64,000 bases of DNA. Origin: Petrolisthes cinctipes (taxonomy: Eukaryota; Arthropoda; Malacostraca; Decapoda; Porcellanidae). Positions 56,331 to 64,000 of the stretch are shown here, piece by piece. Both the position numbers and the translations under genes were made by a program. The notes under the pieces are model-generated. The model made no database searches. It was not told the origin of the DNA and was given only the letters and a program-made list of their open reading frames with translations. The stretch covers positions 515,001 to 579,000 of the forward strand of contig JAWQEG010000284.1 in assembly GCA_033782935.1 (NCBI GenBank), given 5' to 3'. Each line of letters begins with the position of its first letter. Position 1 is the first letter of the stretch.

Positions 56331-56754
56331 CTCTAACCTCCCTCTTTGAAGAGGAGGGAGGCTAGTCGGGGATACATCCATCCTGAGCATCGGACTACGT
56401 CCGACCCCTCTCCCTAGCACACCAACCTAACTCCCTTAACTATTGTTTCAACCCCCTAAAATGGACAATAATAATATTTAGGGAAGAGAGAAAGTTTCCT
56501 TTACTCCCCCCCCCCCCCTAGCGGAAGCTTGGCGGCGTTCTCCAGTACCAGCTAGGGGATCGGAGTTTGTGCGGAAGGAACTTCCCACCACCGAACCTGC
56601 CTAATGCGAGGGGTGGTGTAGTCGGAACCCACCCCCCAGGTGAATACCAGCGCTCAGACAAGAGACACCCGTAGGCCCAGGAGGTCGCACAGAAAATATA
56701 GAAGAAAAAGTAGATTGAGAAAAAGAGGTGCCCAAATGACACACCAGACTACTG
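56331..56754 (-). other. LINE copy A 5' leader or flank
   Basis: No ORF. A poly-C run lies at about 56,506-56,518. The block of GC-rich sequence after it may be the LINE 5' untranslated region. The boundary is unclear because a TIR element follows directly. Confidence 0.35.
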
Positions 56755-58160
56755 GGGTGGTACTTATAGAATGTCATAAATTTTAGTTATAACTCTAGTC
56801 ATAGCTATGAAAGATTCAAAAACTTCTGTCATAAGCACTATGATTCTTACATAGTTATGACAAACTTTGTTATGACCGAGTTAGCAATCTGTTACAAGTG
56901 TCGGAATTCTGCATGTCATCTTTTTATTAAATGATAAGGAAGCACCTCAAAAAGATGAAAATATATAATGTAAATATACTTCTATTACAGTTATGTACAA
57001 ATTTAATTAGACATCTTTTAAATAAAGAAATATATTGCTCAAAATATCGGCCGCTAGATGGCACTAGGTGGAATGTAAACAATACCAAAGCCTCAAGCGC
57101 TGTTTTTAAAGCAGCCAGCCACTACCAGCCACTAATACACTATCACCACCACTACCATATCACACACATACATACATACCTTGTGTCTACCTTTCCACTA
57201 CTACCATTACCACAACTACCACCACCACTACTACTACTACCACCACTACTACTAATACTACCACCACTACCACCTCTACTACTACTACTACCACCACCTA
57301 CTACCATCACCTACTACCACCACTACTACCACCACTACCACTACCACCTCTACTACTACCACCTCTACTACTACTACTACCATCACCTACTACCACCACT
57401 ACCACCACCTATTACCACCACCTACTACCACCTCTACTACTACTACTACCACCACTACCAGCATGGACACTACTCTCACTGCCATCTCACACTACTCTCA
57501 CATTGCCCTCTCACACTGCCCTCTCACATTGCCCTCTCACACTGCCCTCTCACGCTACTCTCACTGCCCTCTCACACTACTCTCACACTGCCCTCTCACA
57601 TTGCCCTCTCACACTACTCTCACACTGCCTTCTCACACTACTCTCACACTGCCCTCTCACACTACTCTTACACTGCCCTCACACTACTCTCACATTGCCC
57701 TCTCACACTACTCTCACACTGCCCTCTCACACTACTCTCACACTGCCCTCTCACGCTACTCTCACACTACTCACACTGCCCTCTCACCTTACTCTCACAC
57801 TGCCCTCTCACTGCACTCTCACACTGCCCTCTCACACTACTCTCACACTGCCCTCACACTACTCTCACACTGCCCTCTCACGCTACTCTCACTGCCCTCT
57901 CACACTACTAGGCTGACGCACACTAAGTGGTTGTTGTTGTTCGGCCATGACGACTATGACCGATTCATAAGTCCTTATGACACCTCTTGACCAGTCATAG
58001 CGCGAGACCAACTTATGACAGATTCATAGCGCTTATGACAGATTCATAGTGCTTATGTCAGATTCAAATCTCTTATGAATTATTTATGAAAAATATCCGC
58101 CCTTTTGGAGGCTTATGACATCATTTTCATAGCGCTATGACATTCTATAAGTACCACCCA
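56755..58160. mobile_element. TIR element filled with microsatellites
   Basis: GGTGGTACTTATAGAATGTC at the left pairs with GACATTCTATAAGTACCACC at the right. Subterminal TTATGAC/GTCATAA words are frequent on both sides (56,775-56,880; 57,940-58,140). No transposase and no clear target duplication. The interior is mostly simple repeats. Confidence 0.65.
57120..57915 (+). repeat. (ACC/ACT)n microsatellite and CTCACACTGCCCT minisatellite
   Basis: 57,120-57,460 is an imperfect CCACTA/CTACTA tract. 57,470-57,910 consists of about 14-28 bp units CTCACACTACTCTCACACTG and CCCTCTCACACTGC in mixed order. The apparent long His/Leu/Pro/Ser frames here are artefacts of the repeat. Confidence 0.9.
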
Positions 58161-58509
58161 TGGGCCCTAATACCAAAGGGTTTCCCCTAGGGCAGCGAGT
58201 GCCTTGGGTCTGGTGTGGGGAGCAACTAACTACTTTACTACACTACTGGTTGTCCTCCAGCAAAACCAAAACACTGAAGGTGCACCAAAACAGTGCAACA
58301 AACCGCTGCAAATTTACTTTACTTTATACTATACTAAAGCAGAGAGACAACAGAGTACTGCTGGTGAGAAGCCCCGGCAAACCAGGGTAACTCCACGGAC
58401 AGTACGTGGTAACTGTTGTCGCTGTGCTAAGAGAGGACGAGGTCTGACCACCGCAAAGGCTAGACCGAGACTCGAGCTCTCTGCCGTTGATGGTTGAAGA
58501 CAGGCTGCT
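58161..58509. other. No gene seen
   Basis: Moderate-GC spacer between the TIR element and the 3' end of LINE copy B. The frames at 58,160-58,497 show no domain. Confidence 0.35.
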
Positions 58510-58739
58510 AGCTAGCTAGCATGTTGAATTTATTGGCTATCAACCAATGGCATATAGCCAAAGGTCATTAAGCCAATGGTTCCATTTTATTATATCAATC
58601 TATATAAGGTCATAAAGTTTTGACTCCCTCAGAAAACTCATTAGTTTGTTTATAATATTCTTATCATCTGCAAGAATATTGTCTATTGTGAAAGCCAAAT
58701 TTTTATTCTGAAGATAATGTTTTATTTTATTTCGTTACC

Positions 58740-59468
58740 CCTTTTATGTTTCACAAAACAACAAAAGATGTGCTATGAACATAACTGTGTTGCATGATGG
58801 GCAATTTTGGGGGAAATTTCTGTTGATATACGGTTCCAAATGTGTTACCCATGTGGTATCGAGCTTGAGAGGGCCAACACCACCTCGTCCCTGCGGCTAC
58901 GCCATGATGACGTAGCCCAGGGTTCAATAACTTTTTTTACTTTATTGTTGATGTTTAATCTGGTCCACTGCCTTTGCCACAGGAGATGAATTCGAGACTT
59001 AATGAGGGAAACAAAACACCTGCGATCCGTACGGACTATGCTAAGGTCCAGATCAACAGTTGACCCGGCTTATATATCAGCCTGTTCATTGCCATATATA
59101 CCATAATGTGAAGGTAACCATATTAGCTTGATTGATTTATTGGCACAAAACAGCTTACTAATGATATTACCCTGTATTTCGTTGTTAGTAGTATTTAAGG
59201 ATTTAATAGCTTTAAGTGAACTTAATGAATCAGTAAAGATAACTATCCTATCGTGGGTCGTCGATGGGGCAAAATCCAAAGCCTTATTAATAGCAAAAAG
59301 TTCTGCAAGAAAAATTGATGTATGATTCGGCAGTCTCAATCTTAACTGACATTCAGTCGACCACACACCTGCACCCACACATTCATCCTTCTTGGAGCCG
59401 TTGGTATACAGATGGAAATATGGTAAATGTTTAACAAATATCTCACGAAACCTCTTGTGTACGTCCAC
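58740..59468 (-). pseudogene. LINE copy B RNase H and C-terminal Cys/His block
   Basis: The 59,070-59,468 frame reads FHLYTNGSKKDECVGAGVWS (TNGSK replaces the usual TDGSK), FLAELFAINKALDFAPS (catalytic Glu), IVIFTDSLSSLKAIKSL (Asp) and LIWLPSHYGIYGNEQADI (final His/Asp block). This is an RNase H1 domain as carried by I-superfamily LINEs. Beyond a stop, broken frames to about 58,740 read WQRQWTRLNINNKVKKV and CPSCNTVMFIAHLLLFC, matching the C-terminal Cys-Cys-His-Cys motif. The change of the first Asp to Asn argues for an inactive domain. Confidence 0.75.
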
Positions 59469-59599
59469 CTACGGCACCCGGGATTTAACCCCTGGCAACC
59501 AGGAATCCACAATAGTGAAGGGGGGTGTTACCCAGGGTGCAATGTTTACTAAAACCAGGGAATCGATTGTTGATAATTCTATACCGACACACTCTACGA

Positions 59600-60040
59600 T
59601 GTCGTGGAGTCTTGCTCTGAGGGACCTCACGCCAGTGCCCTCCGGGGCCATGCGACGCCTAGGCGGATAACTCGGCTCTTCCAGCTTCCAGGGGCCTATC
59701 GCCATGGCCCCCCGGCTGCAAATGCCTCACCAAGGCATTACCGGGAGGATGACTCGGCTCCCCGGGTACCCGAACTTGGAGCCTGGTCCCCATTGGCCTC
59801 ACACCAGAGCCCCCTGGGGCGCAGGGGTTCCCGGACGGATGACTCGGTCCTTCTGCCAGGGGCCTAGCGCCATGGTCCCCCGGGTGCAGTTGCCTAAGCA
59901 AGGCATTCCCGGGAAGATGACTCGGCACCCTGGATTTCTTAGCACAAGATACTAAAAGTTGTTGGTCACATCTTAGACGGAGGGGAGGCACTTGTGACTC
60001 CACCTCTAGACGCTCGATTCGAGTGCAACGTCCAAACATT
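59600..60040 (-). repeat. In-frame Pro/Gly-rich tandem repeats in LINE ORF2
   Basis: The unit PSHLPGNALLRQLHPGDHGA followed by RPLAEGPSHPSGN and APGGSGVRPMGTR is repeated as PSHPPGNALVRHLQPGGHGD. A matching pair is in copy A (52,190-52,460). It follows the RT block (ERLEVESQVPPLRLRCDQQL) and lies before RNase H. Related LINEs have no such linker as far as I know. Confidence 0.7.
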
Positions 60041-62018
60041 TCAAAACAGACTCAGATGCCGAACCATACACTATTGACCCATAATCTACTCTAGATCTAA
60101 TCAGGGATTTATATAGCATTAGCAATGACTTCCTATCTGCTCCCCATTTGGTACCAGAAATGCACTTCAACAAACTGAGTGCTTTTAAACATTTAATTTT
60201 CAAGTGACTCACAAGGACTAGCCATATTAGTCGACTGTCAAAATGCAGTCCAAAATTTTTTGTCGAATTTTGAATAGGTAGGGGGTTGTCACCCTTAGTC
60301 AGCCGGACGTCTGGCTTCTTCCTATGAGTGAAAATCACCCCTACACTCTTTCTTATTGAAAACTTAAAACCCCACAGGAGGCCCCAATTGTGAATCAAAT
60401 CCAGTGCCAATTGGATCCGAGTTGCCGAAAACTCTGCATTACAGCTGGAGTGACATATCACACAGTCATCGGCATAAAGTGAGTATTTAAAATTTCGAGG
60501 AGGAGCTGGTAGAATGTCATCGATCATACATAGAAATAAGGTCGGAGACAGAACACTCCCCTGGGGCACCCCATTTGCCTGGACAAATATGTCCGAGAAA
60601 GTGATTGTGTCCGAAAAAAGCATGACTGAGAAAGTTCTGTCAGAAATTAAGTTGTTAACAAAAAAGGGCAGATTACCGCGTAATCCCATCGCATATAGTT
60701 TCCTGAGGAGGCCATGTCACCATGTCATGTTGTAGGCTTTTTCAATATCTAAAAATACTGTAATAAAAAAATGCTTATTTGGCAAATGCCTCTTGAATTT
60801 GAACTTCCAGGTTTACTAGCTGATCGAGTGTCTGGCGACCTTTACGGAAGCCACACTGCTCGTCAACAAGCAAATTCCTGGAATTTAAAAAATGCAATAG
60901 CCTACGATTAACAATTCGTTCCATGACCTTGCATAAGCAACTTGTGAGCGCAATAGGGCGATACGAGGAAGTCGACCTGGGGTCCCCCCCTTCTTTCGGT
61001 ATGGGAATGACATGTGCAATGTGCCACGAGTTGGAAAGGTGTGACCCCTTCAAATCTCGTTGAACACCTGCAACATCTTGATCATGGAATCATGATCAAG
61101 ATGCTTTATCATCTCATACCGAATCTCATCGGGTCCTGGGGATATCATACTACAGGCTCCTAGGGCTTGGACAAGCTCTTGCATTGTTAGATCACTGTTG
61201 TAATCTAATTCATCTCCTGTGGCAAAGTCAATATGCTGCAGCTCTGATGCTTCCTTGATGGGCAGGAAAGCTGGATGGTAATTTTCAGAGCTGCTAGTAA
61301 AAGAGAACTGCCTGGCGAGAGCGTTAGCAATATCTCTAGATTCATCATAGTTGATGTTATTATAAGAGATGTTGGTAATTTTATTAGATATTTTTTTCTT
61401 ATTCAATTTTCTTACTGTGGACCAGACTTGGGAAATTGATGTTTCACTGTTTATACTAGAGACAAAGCATCGCCAGGAGTCTCGTTTGGCTTGTCTGATG
61501 GTTCTACGAGCCCCAGATCTCGCAAGTTTATACTTGCGAAAGTTCTCATCAATGTGATTTTTGAAAAGCCTGTAGGCTTTATTCCTCTCACACAGTACAT
61601 TGCGGCAATCTGGCGTCCACCATAGAACTCTATGCTTTACGCTATCTATCGAAGTTTTAGGAATTGTTGCCATTGCGGCTTTGAGGATATTATCTTGAAT
61701 ATTATTTACTTTATCATCAATGGTTTCTCCAACAATTTCAATATTGACATCCTTTGTGAAGGACACCCAGTCTGCTTTTTTTGCGTTAAATTTAGATGCT
61801 GAAAGCTCTTTAATAGTGTTGCTTTTAAATGTAATCAAAATAGGAAAATGGTCGCTTCCCAATGAGTCATCAACGGGTAGCCACTGGCAGGAGGCTGCAA
61901 TTGAAGGGGAGACCAGAGATAGGTCAAGGACGCTAAAATTACCAGTATTATCATCAACTCTCGTCGGACTACCATCGTTCAGAAGAACCAAATTGGAATC
62001 ACTGATTACCCTAGCCAC
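60006..62018 (-). pseudogene. LINE copy B endonuclease and RT, broken
   Basis: The 61,050-62,018 frame (322 codons) holds the end of the endonuclease (SVLDLSLVSPSIAASCQWLP, DDSLGSDHFPILITFK), the linker (VLWWTPDCRNVLCERNKAYR, LFKNHIDENFRKYKLARSG) and the RT entry (ISPGPDEIRYEMIKHLDHDS). 60,775-61,053 has YRPIALTSCLCKVMERIVNR and DEQCGFRKGRQTLDQLVNLE. The block with the first catalytic Asp near 60,740 is in another frame. 60,006-60,689 has GVPQGSVLSPTLFLCMIDDI, YSLYADDCVICHSS and NFGLHFDSRLIW. 62,040-62,237 carries an earlier endonuclease piece (KLILGDFNVHNTLW). At least three frameshifts. Confidence 0.85.
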
Positions 62019-62365
62019 CTGTTCCCCCTTTCTATCTTCCTACAGGGAATCCCATAACGTATTATGAACATTAAAATCTCCTAAAATTAATTTTCTACAG
62101 GGCAGACTGTCCTGTAGATCAAAAACATCATCATAAGTTACTGTGTCAGGAGGACAGTAGACAGAACAGATAGTCAGGTAGGTGCCACCGAATTTTACAC
62201 TGCAATCGACACTTTCCAGAAGAAAATTACAGAGCACATCAGTGAAAGGGAGGTTATGGCCTTGATAGTCACGTTAACATCAGTTGTATTAGCAGGAGCA
62301 GTGGTGCCAGCCATTGCTGCAGCATAGGAAACTATGGGAGTCTGGTTAACCCCCTCCACCAGTCT

Positions 62366-63192
62366 CACCCCAACCTTCCTGGAGTGAAGACGTGTTCCTG
62401 TTTGTGTTGTTGTTTGTCTTGTTTCAACGTTCTTGTTTGTGTGTTGTTATGTCTGTGGTGTTATAGGGGTTGTTTATATTTTCTATCTCGTTTTTGTTTG
62501 TGGTTTTGCTGTTTGTGGTATTGTTGTTTGTGTGGTTTTTTTTTATTGTGGTTCTGTGTGTGTATGTTCGTGTTTTCGTGTGTGTTCATTGTTTGCTTCC
62601 CATCTAGGCCTTGCCTGAGCTGATGGAGAGCGCGGATTAGGATGTGGCTTCCTGCCTTAACCCCTCCGGGACGGGCCAAGAATGGAAATACGTACTGTGG
62701 TTCCGGGTTCAATACTAATTTTTTACCCTGCCTGTCCGGGTATTTCCCGGAAAATCACTCTACTTCTCTTACTCCCTACGTCTAAACTACAATACTGAAC
62801 AACTTAAATTTGATTGTGTACTCACCATCAACTCCTCCTCTTTCCATTAAAACCAACCCCAGCTCTCTAGGACACTCCATTGCCGAGAAATCAAGTGAGG
62901 AATGGAGGTCACTTTTCCCGTGAGAGCGAGGCTGCGTTCGCTTTGTGAGCGTGGCTGTGACTCAATCTAGCTGGTTGCACCCGCGGAGTGGAGGTTACAG
63001 GAGCGGGTGCGCCCGGCAGCGCGGTAGGATGCACCGAATCGAACGAGCCCGTATTTTCTTCACTACGCCCAGCCATTGTCACGGTCAAGCACACACTGAT
63101 TGAATGTGGGGATGAAAAGGTCTGGTGGTGAAGTATAGCCAGATCAAAAAAAATCCCGACAAATTTGGCGTTTTTCCCCATAAATTACCAAA
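62366..63192. other. Probable LINE 5' leader, TGTTTG-rich
   Basis: 62,385-62,600 is a T/G-rich tract of TTTGTGTGTTG-like words. 62,640-63,190 has moderate GC and no convincing frame; the minus-strand 62,909-63,181 frame lacks any pattern. It lies directly upstream of an open LINE ORF1 and is probably its untranslated leader. Confidence 0.4.
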
Positions 63193-63297
63193 AGCGGGAT
63201 TTCCCGCTGCCCGGACTCTGTCGACAGAGCGGGATTTCCCGCTGCCCGGCCTCTGTCGACCGAGCGGGAAATCCCGCTGCCCGGACTCTGGGGGTTA
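63193..63297 (+). repeat. Three 35-bp tandem units with a GCGGGATTTCCCGC palindrome
   Basis: Unit AGCGGGATTTCCCGCTGCCC followed by GGACTCTGTCGACAG at 63,193, 63,228 and 63,263. In the third, the core is GCGGGAAATCCCGC and the end degenerates. It stops about 15 bp before the ATG region of the following ORF1. Confidence 0.85.
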
Positions 63298-63311
63298 AGG
63301 CCGACTTGGCC

Positions 63312-64000
63312 ATGTCGGAGGAGGATGAGTCTCCTATCGAGGATCACTGGCCTGAGCTGCCTTCTCGCAACCCTCCCCCCCTCTCCTCGGTCACTCCGCA
63401 GCTCAGGTTGCAGCCTTCCACCTCCTCAACCTCTATCAAGCGACCCGTTGATGCCTCGTCCGACTCCTTGCAGGATTCCGATGGTGTGGACTGTTTGCCT
63501 CCAGCTGCCAAGACTGCCAAGGGTGCTTCAGCTGTGCATGACGTACCTTCTCTGCCTCAACATGGTGTTTCTTCCCTGTATACCAACTCCTTGCCCTCGT
63601 CCAACCTTCCTGCTTTTGCCCCAAGAAATGCCTATGTCAAGCTCTCCTTCTCTGGGAACCCATCTACGGACACAAAGCTGCGTTGGTTGTCTGATGTCAA
63701 CAGGGCCTTCCAGCTGCAGCGTGAACTGGCTGAAGTCAAGATGGCTGCTGTCACCACCCGGTTTGTCTACATCTCTAGGAAGTGTCAGGATATCATTGAT
63801 AGAGTGAAGGGTGGTGAATTTTTGTCTCTGCCTCTCATTCTTGAAGACTCACCCGAGAGGCCTCGTAAGTTCCCCAGCTACATCCTTACCAGTTTTCCTA
63901 TTGATGTTGACCCGAAACTTGCTAAGGGATACCATGGTGTGTACTTTGCTCGTCGTTTTTTCCAAGATGGTTCCCCCATAAGCCGTATTGTTGTTGTCTG
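63312..64000 (+). CDS. LINE ORF1 (gag-like), open to the window end
   Basis: An uninterrupted frame of 229 codons from ATG at 63,312 that continues past the window. It starts MSEEDESPIEDHWPELPSRN, then a Ser/Pro-rich disordered part and KRPVDASSDSLQDSD. After that comes a folded region with NAYVKLSFSGNPSTDTKLRW, MAAVTTRFVYISRKCQDIID, ERPRKFPSYILTSFPIDVDP and KGYHGVYFARRFFQDGSPIS. The RPRKFPSYILT...DVDP block is one I recognise from ORF1 proteins of I/Nimb-type LINEs of arthropods, upstream of the CCHC knuckles. The absence of stops suggests a young copy. The start is chosen as the first ATG after the tandem units; a shifted frame at 63,325-63,807 is a shadow. Confidence 0.75.
   Translation, partial: MSEEDESPIEDHWPELPSRNPPPLSSVTPQLRLQPSTSSTSIKRPVDASSDSLQDSDGVDCLPPAAKTAKGASAVHDVPSLPQHGVSSLYTNSLPSSNLPAFAPRNAYVKLSFSGNPSTDTKLRWLSDVNRAFQLQRELAEVKMAAVTTRFVYISRKCQDIIDRVKGGEFLSLPLILEDSPERPRKFPSYILTSFPIDVDPKLAKGYHGVYFARRFFQDGSPISRIVVV

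Larger units (their letters stand above)
58510..62365 (-). mobile_element. I-superfamily LINE, copy B
   Basis: Same family as copy A but retaining the 3' part. The minus-strand order is a short ORF1 remnant (62,262-62,365), most of the endonuclease, RT, a Pro/Gly repeat linker, RNase H and a C-terminal Cys/His block. An internal deletion joins ORF1 (the part equal to 55,430-55,530 in copy A) directly to the middle of the endonuclease at about 62,260. Confidence 0.85.

Noticed and set aside
56931..57990. 326-, 175- and 137-codon frames rich in His, Leu, Pro, Ser and Thr
   Set aside because: They follow simple repeats in several frames at once, so they are artefacts of the minisatellite.
63325..63807. 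160-codon plus-strand frame
   Set aside because: It is a +1 shadow of the open LINE ORF1 that starts at 63,312 and runs off the window.

Overview
The window looks like a repeat-dense piece of an arthropod nuclear genome, most likely a decapod crustacean. Three things point there: short interstitial TTAGG-type repeats, long (AT)n and (GT)n arrays, and a mix of DIRS, Penelope, I-type, RTE-like and CR1-like retroelements typical of crab, shrimp and crayfish genomes. There are no rRNA genes, CRISPR arrays or bacterial operons. All coordinates and homology calls were read by eye without any search.

Host gene: the only convincing host coding sequence is two exons on the + strand of an LDL-receptor class A (LDLa) domain protein (14,721-16,193 and 24,231-24,374). 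Both are phase 1 at the acceptor and at the donor, and both end at an identical GTGAGTACTC donor. The 8 kb intron between them, and probably the flanks, are filled with transposons.

Layout. 0-5 kb: PIF/Harbinger-family pieces with CCGGC(C/T)C ends and a CTG target duplication. 5-8 kb: a fold-back element and two LINE fragments. 8.6-12 kb: a DNA transposon with about 155 bp inverted ends around a decayed PIN-like/cysteine-rich protein. 14.7-24.4 kb: the LDLa gene, whose intron holds an RTE-like LINE and three fold-back elements stacked in one (TA)n array. 24.6-30.9 kb: a decayed DIRS element (+) carrying a solo LTR and a tRNA-derived SINE. 31-33.2 kb: a LINE end and purine-rich simple sequence. 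33.4-42.1 kb: a Penelope element (-) split by a nearly complete DIRS element (33,552-41,003). 42.3-45 kb: another Penelope end, and a LINE carrying a Tc1-type MITE. 45-52.2 kb: Harbinger DNA, including a 4.9 kb CAG-flanked element with an apparently intact four-exon Myb-like gene and a broken transposase. 52.2-62.4 kb: two I-superfamily LINE copies (-) separated by a TIR element stuffed with microsatellites. 63.3-64 kb: the open 5' end of another LINE ORF1 running off the window.

The best material is structural. The 33.5-41 kb DIRS element keeps inverted terminal repeats, an internal complementary region that exactly joins the complements of both outer ends, spliceosomal introns whose phases restore one long gag-like frame, and long RT/RNase H/methyltransferase-like and recombinase frames. 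Its recombinase has Thr where the first catalytic Arg is expected. The Harbinger element keeps its Myb-like accessory gene while its DDE transposase is gone.
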